This document shows, in pieces, positions 24,853 to 33,200 of a stretch of DNA of 64,000 bases. Every line of letters starts with the position of its first letter. Within the stretch, counting starts at the first letter, position 1. The notes beneath the pieces were generated by a model. That model ran no database searches. It saw only the letters and a list, made by a program, of their open reading frames with translations, and was not told the DNA's origin. The DNA is taken from positions 278,066-342,065 of the forward strand of contig DATMZR010000031.1 in assembly GCA_035573435.1 (NCBI GenBank). The letters run 5' to 3'. The stretch comes from Solirubrobacterales bacterium (GTDB lineage Bacteria; Actinomycetota; Thermoleophilia; Solirubrobacterales; 70-9). The position numbers were made by a program, and so were the translations under genes.

Positions 24853-25461
24853 ATGGAAACGCCTGGACGCGCAGTCGGCCAACCTGGTGGAGCCGGCGCC
24901 TACAGTCCGGCGGCGGCCCCGGTGGCGCTCCGAGGGATCGCGCGCCTCTGGTGGCTGTGGATCGTCTTCGGAATCGCCTGGATCGCGATCGCGGTGGTGA
25001 TCCTGCAGTTCGACCAGGCCTCGATCACCACGGTGGGTGTGCTGATCGGGATCATGTTCGCGGGGTCGGCCGCACAGCAGTTCGTGATCGCCTCATTGGC
25101 CGAGCGCGGAAGCTGGCTCTACTGGTTGTTCGGCTTCCTATTCGTTATCGCAGCGGTGCTCTCGTTCATTAGCCCGGAGAACACGTTCGCGGCGATCGCC
25201 GACGTGCTCGGCTTCCTGTTTCTGATCGTCGGGGTGTTCTGGATCATCCAGGCGTTCGTCTCGCGTGAGCTCAACGAGCTGTGGTGGCTGGGCCTCGTAT
25301 CGGGCATCCTGATGGTGATCCTCGCCTTCTGGACCGGCGGCCAGTTCTTCATCGACAAGGCCTATGTGCTGCTCGTCTTCGCGGGAATCTGGGCCATGCT
25401 CCACGGGGTCACCGACATCGTCAGGGCGTTTCAGGTTCGGAAGCTCGGCGAGCTGGTCTGA
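24853..25461 (+). CDS. HdeD/DUF308 family membrane protein
   Basis: The protein is about 202 residues, with six short helices in three pairs. Typical pieces are WIVFGIAWIAIAVVILQFD, TVGVLIGIMFAGSAAQQF and GVFWIIQAFVSRE. The family is named after the E. coli acid-resistance membrane protein HdeD, but actinobacterial members have no assigned function. The ATG at 24853 gives better spacing to the -10 than the adjacent GTG at 24850. It opens a 9-kb stretch rich in small membrane proteins. Confidence 0.85.
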   Translation: METPGRAVGQPGGAGAYSPAAAPVALRGIARLWWLWIVFGIAWIAIAVVILQFDQASITTVGVLIGIMFAGSAAQQFVIASLAERGSWLYWLFGFLFVIAAVLSFISPENTFAAIADVLGFLFLIVGVFWIIQAFVSRELNELWWLGLVSGILMVILAFWTGGQFFIDKAYVLLVFAGIWAMLHGVTDIVRAFQVRKLGELV

Positions 25462-25538
25462 CCCGAGTCCCAGCTAGATCGCCAGCGGAGGCGCCCGTAT
25501 AGGATCCAGCGGATTCCAACGATTTGGGGGACCACTAA

Positions 25539-25928
25539 ATGCTTGTAGCGGCCGACTATCCATTCCTGAACATCCTCTGGACGATGATCATCTTCTTCGC
25601 CTGGGTCGCCTGGATCTGGATTGCGATCACCGTCTTCGTGGATGTCTTTCGCCGCCACGACATCGGCGGCTTTGCCAAGGCGGCGTGGGTGGTGTTTGTG
25701 ATCGTGGTGCCGTTCCTCGGTGTGCTGATCTATCTGATCGCCCAGCACGACGGAATGCGCGAGCGCAGCGTCAAGCAAGCGCAAGCTCAGCAGGCGGCCT
25801 TCGACGATTACGTACGCGAGACAGCCGGCGGGTCCGCCGCTGAGATTGCCAAGGCCAAGGAGCTGCTCGACGCGGGCACGATCTCCCAGGCCGAGTTCGA
25901 CGCGATCAAGGCCAAAGCGGTCTCGTAG
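25539..25928 (+). CDS. PLDc_N plus SHOCT domain membrane protein
   Basis: The 129-residue protein has two N-terminal helices (residues ~8-30 and ~45-68) of the phospholipase-D-nuclease N-terminal type, with the characteristic DVFRRHDIGGFAKAAWVVFVI linker. A helical stretch follows, then a C-terminal SHOCT motif (IAKAKELLDAGTISQAEFDAIKAKA). SHOCT is thought to mediate oligomerisation. A GGGGGAC sequence seven bases before the ATG is the ribosome site. The next gene starts 39 bases later on the same strand. Confidence 0.88.
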   Translation: MLVAADYPFLNILWTMIIFFAWVAWIWIAITVFVDVFRRHDIGGFAKAAWVVFVIVVPFLGVLIYLIAQHDGMRERSVKQAQAQQAAFDDYVRETAGGSAAEIAKAKELLDAGTISQAEFDAIKAKAVS

Positions 25929-25967
25929 ACATCTGGAGCCTTTAACGGCGAGCTGAAAGCCCGGAAC

Positions 25968-27497
25968 GTGAAGCCGAAGCGGCGTCATCGCACGATCGTT
26001 TGGTCACTCATCGTGCTCGCGTCGGTGGTCCTGATTCTCTCGCTCATCGCGAACTGGGTTCAGCGCGAGACGCTGAACACGGACCAGGTCAAGAACACGA
26101 CCGACGAGATCCTGGGGGACGAGGACGTGCAGCAGGCGCTCGCCACCTTCACGGTCGAGCAGCTTTACGCCAACGTCGACGTCCAGGGAGAGATCGAGAA
26201 GAAGCTGCCAAGTGCTGCCCAGCCGCTCGCGGTTCCGATCGCGGCGGCGACGAGGCAACTCGCCACCGACGTGGCCGAGCGGGCGCTGGCAACGCCTCAG
26301 GTGCAGGACCTCGTCTCGAGCGCCATCGGTCGGGCACATGGGCAGTTCGTCAGCCTGATCGAGAACAAGGACGACTACGTCTCGACCACCGGCGGCGAGG
26401 TCACCCTCGAGTACGGGAGGGTGGTCGCCGACCTCGCCGCCCGCCTCGGGGTGGACCCGGCGACGATCTCCAAGATCCAGGGCCTCGTTCAGGAGTACTC
26501 AACGGACCTCAAGCAGCGCTTGACCACGGCTCAGACCCAGATCGAGTCGGTGCGCGCGACCCTCTCCGGGTTGCAGGCGGGGGAGTTGAGCTCGGAGCTG
26601 CAAGGGGATCTCCAGACGCTCAACAGGAACGCCGCCGAGCTCCAGGCGACGGTCGCGAGCCTCCAGAAGAAGATCAAGGGGGTTAAGGGCAAGGTCCCCG
26701 ACCAGCTCAAGGGCCGGTTGTCCGACCTCGAGGGCCGGTTGTCCGACCTCGAGGGCCGGTTGACCACACTCGAGCAACGGACCGCTGCCGTGCTCAAGGA
26801 TCCCAGCAAGGCGAATGTCGAGGTGCTCGACGCCTCGCTCGCCTCGCTCCAGTCGCGGATCACCACTCTGCTTGGCCGCCAGGTCGTACAGCACCCCGGC
26901 GAGCTCGTCTTGATGACGTCCAGTCAGCTCAGCGGACTCCAGGACCTCGTCAGCGCGCTCCGAAACCTCGGCTTCGTGCTGCCGGTGCTGGCGCTCTTGC
27001 TCTACCTGGGCGCCCTCTACCTGGCGAAGGGGTGGCGCCGGGAGGCGCTGATCGCCGCTGGGGGCGGGATCCTGATAGCAACGCTTATCGTTCTTCTGGC
27101 CAGGCGCCTGATCGGCAGCGGGGTGGACTCGGTCGCTGCCTCCGAGACGGTCAAACCGGCCGTCACCTCCGTCTGGGACATCCTCTCCGAGGGGCTTCGT
27201 CAGCGGGCGCTGTTCGTACTGGTGATTGGACTGGCGTTCATTGGCGGGGGGCTGCTGGCGGGGCCGGGCCGCCACGAACTCGCGGCGCGACGCTTCCTTG
27301 CACCGTACCTGCGCGACCGTCCAGTCGCGGTCTACTCGGTGGTGGCGGTGTTGTTCCTGCTCTGGCTGTCGTTTATCCCCGGGATCAACAACGTCGGGCA
27401 GGTCCTGGTGATCGTCGTGCTTGCGGCGCTGGCTGTGGTGGGCGTCGAGATCCTGCGCCGCCAGACGGCGCGGGAGTTTCCGCCCGGGCCCGATTAA
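25968..27497 (+). CDS. Membrane protein with long periplasmic coiled coil
   Basis: The 509-residue protein has one N-terminal helix (~12-32), a ~290-residue extracytoplasmic region, four C-terminal helices (~325-500) and a short tail. The soluble part ends in a coiled coil with heptads of the form GRLSDLE, LDASLASLQSRI and so on, driven partly by a tandem DNA repeat at 26711-26773. I recognise the layout only as a conserved actinobacterial hypothetical protein. It may be a scaffold or mechanosensor-like protein, but nothing proves that. The GTG start lacks a clear Shine-Dalgarno. Confidence 0.75.
   Translation: MKPKRRHRTIVWSLIVLASVVLILSLIANWVQRETLNTDQVKNTTDEILGDEDVQQALATFTVEQLYANVDVQGEIEKKLPSAAQPLAVPIAAATRQLATDVAERALATPQVQDLVSSAIGRAHGQFVSLIENKDDYVSTTGGEVTLEYGRVVADLAARLGVDPATISKIQGLVQEYSTDLKQRLTTAQTQIESVRATLSGLQAGELSSELQGDLQTLNRNAAELQATVASLQKKIKGVKGKVPDQLKGRLSDLEGRLSDLEGRLTTLEQRTAAVLKDPSKANVEVLDASLASLQSRITTLLGRQVVQHPGELVLMTSSQLSGLQDLVSALRNLGFVLPVLALLLYLGALYLAKGWRREALIAAGGGILIATLIVLLARRLIGSGVDSVAASETVKPAVTSVWDILSEGLRQRALFVLVIGLAFIGGGLLAGPGRHELAARRFLAPYLRDRPVAVYSVVAVLFLLWLSFIPGINNVGQVLVIVVLAALAVVGVEILRRQTAREFPPGPD
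26711..26773 (+). repeat. Three tandem 21-bp in-frame repeats
   Basis: Two identical 21-bp units (26711-26731 and 26732-26752) are followed by a third, diverged unit. Each encodes GRLSDLE or GRLTTLE, one coiled-coil heptad. Identical units suggest recent slippage. Confidence 0.9.
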
Positions 27498-27524
27498 TTC
27501 CCGACGAACGCTTCGACGAGATCG

Positions 27525-27555
27525 CAGGGAGCCCGCGCGGGTCGCGGGCTCCCTG
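27525..27555. terminator. Perfect 13-bp hairpin between convergent genes
   Basis: CAGGGAGCCCGCG (27525-27537) pairs fully with CGCGGGCTCCCTG (27543-27555) around a five-base loop, and serves both strands. No U tract. Confidence 0.75.
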
Positions 27556-27566
27556 GGATCGTCAGC

Positions 27567-27950
27567 TCAGACCGCTCCCGGCGTCCCTTCCTCGTCGAAG
27601 ATGATGAGGCCGTGCAGTATGTAGATGCACAGGATGAAGACGCCCAATGACCACCACGGATAGGCGCCGCCGACCGAGATCAGCGACTCGATCGCACCGA
27701 TGCTGGCGGCGATGATCCCGATCACGCGGCCGTAGGCCCCGCCGCCGAAGAGCGACAGCCCGGCGGTGAATTGGATCACGCCGAGGATGATCAGGACCCA
27801 GCCCAGTGTGTTGAGGTTGTCGAATACGAGCCTTGTGTCGTTCACGAACACGTTCGCATCACCCAACGCGCCGATGCCGTAGATGAAGTTGATCGTGCCG
27901 ACAAACAGCAGCAGGAAAGCTACGAATACAACGCGTCCGGCACCTCTCAC
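27567..27950 (-). CDS. DUF7144-type four-helix membrane protein
   Basis: The 127-residue protein has four helices: VVFVAFLLLFVGTINFIYG, LGWVLIILGVIQFTAGLSLF, RVIGIIAASIGAIESLI and YPWWSLGVFILCIYILHGLI. Many small actinobacterial proteins have this exact plan; function unknown. The GTG start has AAAGGAGT seven bases upstream. It converges on the coiled-coil gene across a strong terminator and diverges from the CYTH gene. Confidence 0.82.
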   Translation of the reverse strand: MRGAGRVVFVAFLLLFVGTINFIYGIGALGDANVFVNDTRLVFDNLNTLGWVLIILGVIQFTAGLSLFGGGAYGRVIGIIAASIGAIESLISVGGAYPWWSLGVFILCIYILHGLIIFDEEGTPGAV

Positions 27951-28058
27951 CTTTGACTCCTTTCGCTAGCTCCCACGTTCTTGCGGTGGTTGTGCGGCGT
28001 CGACGCTGCGCCGGCGCCAAGGGTGAGGCGACAGTAGCCTGCACTTCGGACGCGAACT

Positions 28059-28075
28059 TCACCCAGATTGGGTGA
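28059..28075. promoter_or_regulatory. Inverted repeat TCACCCA-GAT-TGGGTGA in a divergent intergenic region
   Basis: A perfect 7-bp repeat with a three-base centre lies between the DUF7144 and CYTH genes, just upstream of a TAGGGT -10 (about 28097-28102). Its position fits an operator. The regulator is unknown. Confidence 0.4.
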
Positions 28076-28126
28076 TCGCTATTCGCCGCGGGGGGATAGG
28101 GTTCATGCAGGAAACCGGTTCCACGC

Positions 28127-28894
28127 ATGGCCAGCCGTGCCGAAACCCCAGCCCTGACCGACGAGCAGCTTCGCGAGCTGATCGGACTGATCGAAGGCGC
28201 CGACAGCGTCGAGCTGAAGCTGACCGTCCCTGACGAGGATCGGAACTCGACCGTGGTCGCCCTCGGCATGGATCCGCTCGACGCCTACCTGCGCCAGGTT
28301 TTCTTCTTCGACACGCCAGATCTGGCGCTCGATGGCGCCGGCCTCGTGACCCGGGCGCGAAGGAGTCAGGGAAGGCCTGACGACTCGGTGGTGAAGCTGC
28401 GCCCCGTCGACCCCGGCAACCTGCCCGACGATGTGCGCGCGTCTGCCTTCTTCGGGGTCGAGGTGGACGCCATGCCGGGGGGTTTCGTCTGCTCGGGGTC
28501 CTACAAGGGTGAGCTGAAGGCGGGGCACGTGAAGGCGGCCGTCGCCGGGGAGCACCCCCTCCACAAGCTGTTCTCGAAGGAGCAGCGCGCCTTCTGGGCC
28601 GAGCATGCACCCGCCGGCGTCGATCTCGACCAGCTCTCCGTGCTCGGTCCGGTCAACCTGCTCAAGCTCAAGTACGAGCCCGAGGGGTATGGACGCAAGC
28701 TGGTGGCCGAGCTGTGGTTCTATCCCGACGGGTCGCGCATCCTGGAGCTGTCGACCAAGTGCAAGCCGGAGGAGGCCTTCGACGTCGCCGCGCGGACGCG
28801 CGCCTACCTGAGCGGGCAAGGCGTCAACCTGTCCGGCGAGCAGCAGACGAAAACCCGGACGGCACTCGAGTACTTCACCGCCCAGTTGGCCTAA
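28127..28894 (+). CDS. CYTH-like domain protein (triphosphate tunnel fold candidate)
   Basis: This 255-residue protein starts its fold with SVELKLTVPDED, a shortened form of the CYTH ExExK strand. QVFFFDTPDLALDGAGLVTRARR and DSVVKLRPVD follow, the strand-by-strand order of CYTH proteins, which bind triphosphates (adenylate cyclase class IV, thiamine or inorganic triphosphatase). The second half has further basic and acidic strands, ending with an ELSTKC motif. A CHAD domain is absent. Its last base is shared with the next start, so it is coupled to the holin/phosphodiesterase gene. Confidence 0.72.
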   Translation: MASRAETPALTDEQLRELIGLIEGADSVELKLTVPDEDRNSTVVALGMDPLDAYLRQVFFFDTPDLALDGAGLVTRARRSQGRPDDSVVKLRPVDPGNLPDDVRASAFFGVEVDAMPGGFVCSGSYKGELKAGHVKAAVAGEHPLHKLFSKEQRAFWAEHAPAGVDLDQLSVLGPVNLLKLKYEPEGYGRKLVAELWFYPDGSRILELSTKCKPEEAFDVAARTRAYLSGQGVNLSGEQQTKTRTALEYFTAQLA

Positions 28895-30960
28895 TGATGG
28901 GCACTCGGTGGGGACTGCGCCACGCGGCCGGCGCGGCGATCCGCGGGCTCGTCCTCTGGGGCCTGGTTGCATTGGTGTTCTGGGCGGCGGTCGGTCTGAT
29001 CCCTGGAATCGACCTACCCAGCTTTCGCGCGGCGCTCCTGACCACCGCGCTGATTGCGCTGATCAATGCGCTGCTGTGGCCATTGGTGATCCGCGTGGTG
29101 CTTCCTTTGACTGTGCTCAGCTTTGGCCTCGGCTCACTCCTGCTGAGCGCAGCCGTGGTGGCGATCGCGATCAGGGTGGTGGACGGAGAATCACCGCCCT
29201 TCCTCGGTGCAGTCGCAGCGGCGTTCGTGATCTCGATCGCCCTGATGCTGTTGGCTCCGGCGCTGAGCTTCGACGACGACGCCCGCCAGCTTCGGATCGT
29301 TCGCCGCCGGGCGCGCGGCGTCCGCGATGCGAACCGCACCGAGGTTCCGGGGGTGGTCCTGTTCGAGATCGATGGCCTGGCCGAACCGGTCCTGCGCCGC
29401 GCGCTTAGCGACGGCCATGCCCCGAACATGGCGCGATGGCTGGAACGGGGAACCCATCGCGTCGTGCCCTGGGAGTGCGACCTCTCATCGCAGACCGGGG
29501 CCAGCCAGGCCGGATTGCTGCTGGGGAGCAATTACGACATGCCCGCCTTCCGCTGGTACGAGAAGGAGAGCGGGCGCACGATGGTCTCGAACCACGGCAA
29601 GGATGCGGCCGAGCTCGAGCGGCGGCGCTCCGATGGCGGGGGCCTGTTGGCGGTTGACGGCGCCAGCCGCGGCAACATGTTCTCCGGAGACGCCCCGCGC
29701 TGCTCAGCGACGATGAGCGTGATCAGGGATCGCCGGCGCTCGAGCGCTGGGGAGTACTTCGCTTACTTCGCCGACCCCTACGGCTTCACGCGGACCATCG
29801 CCCTGTATTTCTGGGACGTGCTGCTCGAGTTGAGGGCGGCTCGCCGCCAGAGGAGGCGAGGCGAGGAGCGCGTGGACCGCGGCGGGCTCTATCCCCTGAT
29901 GAGGGGAGCAATCACGGTGATCATGCGCGACCTGAATATCGCCATCCTGCTCGGCGACATCGTGGAGGGTGTTCCGGTCGTCTACTCCACCTTCGTCGGA
30001 TATGACGAAGTCGCCCACCACTCGGGGATCGAGCAGCCTGACGCCTTCGCAGTGTTGAGGCAGCATGACGCCCAACTCGCCCGCCTGGAGCGTGCGATCG
30101 AGCAGGCGCCGCGCCCCTATCACCTGGTCGTGCTCTCCGACCACGGCCAGAGCCAGGGCCGGCCGTTCCGGCAGCGCTACGAGGTCCAGCTCGGCGATCT
30201 CGTCCAGCAGGCGCTCCGGAGTGGCGAGGTGTTCGCGCCCGCACCTTCGGACGAGGGATTGAGCACGGTCGGCGGGGCGCTGACCGATGCCCGCGACGAG
30301 GACAACGCGGGCGCGAGGATGCTCGCCCGCGCCACTCGTGACAACCTGGTCGACGACGAGGTCGTGCTCGGGCCCAACCGCAAGGCCGTCGAGGAGGAGA
30401 GGCGGGACGCCTCCGAGCACGAGGCGGTTGTGCTGGCGTCAGGTGGCCTTGGCCTGATCTATTTGACCGAGCACTCGCACCGGATGACCATGGGCGAGAT
30501 AGACCGGCTCCATCCCAGGTTGATCTCCACCTTGATCGCCCACCCCGGAATCGGCTTCGCCTTGGTGCGCGCCGACGACGACGGCGCGATCGTCCTCGGC
30601 CCACGCGGGTCACGGCGCCTGCGGGATGACGCGGTCAGCCGCGAGGACCCGCTGCGGCACTTCGGTCCGAACGCGGCCGACCATCTTCGGCGCACGGACG
30701 GGTTTCCTCACTGTCCCGATCTCCTGGTCAACTGCATTTACGACCCGGACGCAAACGAGGTCGCGCCATTCGAAGAGTTCATGGGCTCACATGGCGGCAT
30801 AGGCGGCTGGCAGAGCCATCCCTTTGCCCTGGTGCCGAGCTCGTGGACGGAGGTCAACGGTCCGATCGTCGGCGTCAGGGCAATGCACGATGCACTCCGG
30901 GGCTGGCTGGCCGAGACCGGACTCGAAGTCAAACCGCATGCCGCCGTGCACCGGCCCTGA
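28894..30960 (+). CDS. Phage holin-4 domain fused to alkaline phosphatase/type I phosphodiesterase domain
   Basis: The protein is 688 residues from the ATG that overlaps the CYTH stop (the frame is open upstream, but that lies inside the CYTH gene). Residues ~1-125 contain four helices of the mycobacterial holin-4 type. Residues ~150-680 are an alkaline phosphatase superfamily domain: VVLFEIDGLAEPVLRRAL (first metal Asp), SSQTGASQAGLLLGSNY (nucleophile Thr/Ser region), YSTFVGYDEVAHHSG and VVLSDHGQSQG (metal Asp/His pairs). So a cytoplasm- or membrane-tethered phosphodiesterase or phosphatase. The substrate is unknown. Confidence 0.85.
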   Translation: MMGTRWGLRHAAGAAIRGLVLWGLVALVFWAAVGLIPGIDLPSFRAALLTTALIALINALLWPLVIRVVLPLTVLSFGLGSLLLSAAVVAIAIRVVDGESPPFLGAVAAAFVISIALMLLAPALSFDDDARQLRIVRRRARGVRDANRTEVPGVVLFEIDGLAEPVLRRALSDGHAPNMARWLERGTHRVVPWECDLSSQTGASQAGLLLGSNYDMPAFRWYEKESGRTMVSNHGKDAAELERRRSDGGGLLAVDGASRGNMFSGDAPRCSATMSVIRDRRRSSAGEYFAYFADPYGFTRTIALYFWDVLLELRAARRQRRRGEERVDRGGLYPLMRGAITVIMRDLNIAILLGDIVEGVPVVYSTFVGYDEVAHHSGIEQPDAFAVLRQHDAQLARLERAIEQAPRPYHLVVLSDHGQSQGRPFRQRYEVQLGDLVQQALRSGEVFAPAPSDEGLSTVGGALTDARDEDNAGARMLARATRDNLVDDEVVLGPNRKAVEEERRDASEHEAVVLASGGLGLIYLTEHSHRMTMGEIDRLHPRLISTLIAHPGIGFALVRADDDGAIVLGPRGSRRLRDDAVSREDPLRHFGPNAADHLRRTDGFPHCPDLLVNCIYDPDANEVAPFEEFMGSHGGIGGWQSHPFALVPSSWTEVNGPIVGVRAMHDALRGWLAETGLEVKPHAAVHRP

Positions 30961-31090
30961 ACGCTGGGGTTGACGGAGCCGCTGCCACCGGAATAGGCTC
31001 TCGGCGGCATGGGAGCACGGACGCTGACCGGTCCGGGGGGCCCGGCAAGCGACTGGAAACCAGCCACGAACGGGGCTCCGACCGCTTCCC

Positions 31091-31486
31091 GCGCGTCTCG
31101 TGCTGCTCAGCGCTCCGGCTGGGTACTCGAAGACGACCTTTCTGGCGGAATGGGCGGCGCCGAAGAGCGTCCCTTCGCCTGGCTTACGGCCCACCGCCGC
31201 CACGAGGATCCCACCCTGCTCGTGGCCTCGATCGTTGAGGAGCTCGGGGAGATCGAGCCGGTCGATCCCGACATGCTGGCCGCCCTCGCTACTTCGGATC
31301 CGAGCGTATCTGCCGAGCCACCTTTCCTTTCGCGAGATCGGGGAGCGAATCCACGTTTCGCCCAACACGGTCAAGACTCAGGCGCAGGCGGTCTATCGCA
31401 AGCTCGACGCGTCCTCCCGCGCCGAGGCGGTGGTCAGGGCTCGCGACGCCGGGCTCCTGGGCAAGGACCCGTTCCCGGGCACCTAG
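31091..31486 (+). pseudogene. Remnant of a LuxR/MalT-type (LAL) transcriptional regulator
   Basis: Three conserved parts of a ~900-residue regulator survive in ~400 bases. The P-loop segment VLLSAPAGYSKTTFLAEWA is in one frame (31100-31156). RPFAWLTAHRRHEDPTLLVASIVEELG continues in another frame (31165-31245). The C-terminal helix-turn-helix LSFREIGERIHVSPNTVKTQ returns to the first frame to the stop at 31486. A frameshift and a deletion of roughly 2 kb are needed to explain this. The whole 30961-31526 interval holds no other gene. Confidence 0.8.
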
Positions 31487-31526
31487 TAGCCTCGGGCGCG
31501 GCAATGTTCGTCGGGAAAGGAGTGCC

Positions 31527-31988
31527 GTGAGCACTGAGGAGCTTGAAGAGATGGGTCCCATCGACTTCCTGTTGATCGAATGGCCCGGGCGCCAGCCCAC
31601 CGGGGAAGCGGTCCCACTCCTTGTCGATCTGGTAGATCGCGGGTTGATTCGCATCCTCGATCTGGTCTTCATCGCCAAGGCCGAGGACGGTTCGGTGGCT
31701 GGACTGGAGATCGCCGACCTGGGGCAGGAAGTGGAGGAGCTCAAGGTGTTCGAGGGTGCCTCCTCAGGTCTGCTTTCGGAGGACGACACCGCCGAGGCTG
31801 CGGCGGCCCTCGATCCCGGAACCTCGGCTGCCTTGATGGTGTTCGAGAATCGGTGGGCGGCGCCGTTTGCCTCCGCATTGCGCCGCTCCGGCGCCCAGCT
31901 CGTCGCCAGTGGTCGGATCCCGGTCCAGGCCGTGCTCGCCGCTCTGGAGGCGGCCGAGGAAGCCGAGGCCGCAGGCGCCAAGTCCTAA
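31527..31988 (+). CDS. DUF6325 (DUF1269-like) family protein
   Basis: The 153-residue protein begins MGPIDFLLIEWPGRQPTGEAVPLLVDLVDRGLIRILDLVFIAK, then has VFEGASSGLLSEDDTAEAAAALDPGTSAALMVFENRWA, the recognisable DUF6325 pattern. These proteins are common in actinobacteria, usually beside a SHOCT protein as here, and have no known function. They are soluble, with an Ala/Glu-rich C-terminal helix. The GTG start has GGAAAGGAG five bases upstream. Confidence 0.85.
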   Translation: MSTEELEEMGPIDFLLIEWPGRQPTGEAVPLLVDLVDRGLIRILDLVFIAKAEDGSVAGLEIADLGQEVEELKVFEGASSGLLSEDDTAEAAAALDPGTSAALMVFENRWAAPFASALRRSGAQLVASGRIPVQAVLAALEAAEEAEAAGAKS

Positions 31989-32005
31989 CCAGAAAGGAGC
32001 AAGTC

Positions 32006-32272
32006 ATGCCAGGATTGTTGAGAGGTGTAGCCCGAACGGCGGTGATAGCCGGCACGGCCACAACGGTCAGCAACCGCGTCTCCCGCCGCCAGGCGGCGCG
32101 CTGGTCCGAGCAGGACGCGCAGCAGGGCACGTACGGCCAGGCTCCCGCTGCGGCGGCAGCGCCAGCCCCCGACCCCGTCCAGCAACTGAAGGAGTTAGGG
32201 GAGTTGCGCGACAAGGGCGTGCTGACAGAGGAGGAGTTCGCCGCCCAGAAGGCAAAGCTGCTCGGCTCCTGA
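32006..32272 (+). CDS. SHOCT domain protein
   Basis: The 88-residue protein has a basic amphipathic N-terminus (GLLRGVARTAVIAGTATTVSNRV), a Pro/Ala-rich linker and a C-terminal SHOCT helix pair (LKELGELRDKGVLTEEEFAAQKAKLLGS). AGAAAGGAG lies seven bases before the ATG. It sits 17 bases after the DUF6325 stop in a conserved pairing. A role in oligomerisation or membrane attachment is inferred from the domain only. Confidence 0.85.
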   Translation: MPGLLRGVARTAVIAGTATTVSNRVSRRQAARWSEQDAQQGTYGQAPAAAAAPAPDPVQQLKELGELRDKGVLTEEEFAAQKAKLLGS

Positions 32273-32276
32273 GGTC

Positions 32277-32504
32277 GTGCCACCAGATGTGAGACGGCGT
32301 GCCCACCTGTCATGCGCCACCGGCGCGTCTGACCTTGTCGGCCTCTGGCTGACCCTGGGCTTGGCGGTCGGCTTCCTGGCGATCCTCGCGGTCTTCTTCT
32401 TCGTTGGTCCGGTGGTTGGGTTGGTCGTACTGCTCGCTGCGGTCGTTCTGGCAATCCTGGGGGTCGTCGCGGTGGTCCGTCGCGCCGAGGAGCCTTCCGA
32501 CTAG
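32277..32504 (+). CDS. Small two-helix membrane protein
   Basis: The 75-residue reading frame contains two hydrophobic helices (WLTLGLAVGFLAILAVFFFVG and VVGLVVLLAAVVLAILGVVAVV) and a charged tail, RRAEEPSD. It starts four bases after the SHOCT stop, so it probably belongs to the same operon. The GTG start is weakly supported. No family recognised. Confidence 0.5.
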   Translation: MPPDVRRRAHLSCATGASDLVGLWLTLGLAVGFLAILAVFFFVGPVVGLVVLLAAVVLAILGVVAVVRRAEEPSD

Positions 32505-32538
32505 TCCCTGGCGACTGGGAGCTGTCTGCGCGGCCCGA

Positions 32539-33159
32539 TCAGCCCGCGATGTTGCTGACCACGATCCCCACGAAGAGGAGAAGCACGAGCTCGTTGACGA
32601 TCCAGGAATTCGTGTTCATCCAGTCACGCGCCTTTGGAAGGAACGCCTCCCCTCGCTTGCCCATGATCAGAATGATGAGGCTCGGCAGAGCCAGGAACAG
32701 CAGGGTGAGTGCGAGGAAGGCGAGGTAATACCAAAAGGGCGCGTTCTGCACTGACAGGTGGGCTCCGACCGAGATCGAGACGATCAGGTCGCTCGGGAAG
32801 ACGCCGAGCAGTAGGAAGCCGAGCACGAAGCAGAACCTCGGGCTCGCTGTCTGCAGCTTCCCCATCCACTTCGGTGGCTCGGCCGTGTTCCTGGTGCGGA
32901 AGGCATGCACCATCGCGAAGAGGAGCAGCGCCAGGACGACGTAGTAGATGGTGTCATCCGCTATTCCCGCGTTGGAGGCGCCGCTGCTCAGTAGGAACGC
33001 GAGCGTGACGACAATGCTGATCGAAAGCGCCGCTCCCAGTAAGTAGGCGGCGGAATTGAGCCGCCAATGTTCGGTGGTGGCGAAGAAAATGGAGCTCAGG
33101 ATCTGCGGCCCGGCGATCATCACGAACGCCAGTGGCAGGATTTGCAGAATGGTGCTCAT
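32539..33159 (-). CDS. GAP/Sap family membrane protein
   Basis: The protein is about 206 residues with six helices. Typical pieces are IAGPQILSSIFFATT, a KWMGKLQTASPRFCFVLGFLLLGVFPSDL block and SLIILIMGKRGEAFLPKARDWMNTNSWIVNELVLL. Sap-type (GPL-addressing) proteins in mycobacteria help surface glycolipids or sulfolipids reach the envelope. The ATG at 33159 is preferred to an upstream one at 33174. It reads toward the small membrane gene on the other strand. Confidence 0.85.
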   Translation of the reverse strand: MSTILQILPLAFVMIAGPQILSSIFFATTEHWRLNSAAYLLGAALSISIVVTLAFLLSSGASNAGIADDTIYYVVLALLLFAMVHAFRTRNTAEPPKWMGKLQTASPRFCFVLGFLLLGVFPSDLIVSISVGAHLSVQNAPFWYYLAFLALTLLFLALPSLIILIMGKRGEAFLPKARDWMNTNSWIVNELVLLLFVGIVVSNIAG

Positions 33160-33200
33160 GGGGGCTGGACCCACACTGCACCAGGCGGGGCTGGCAGACC

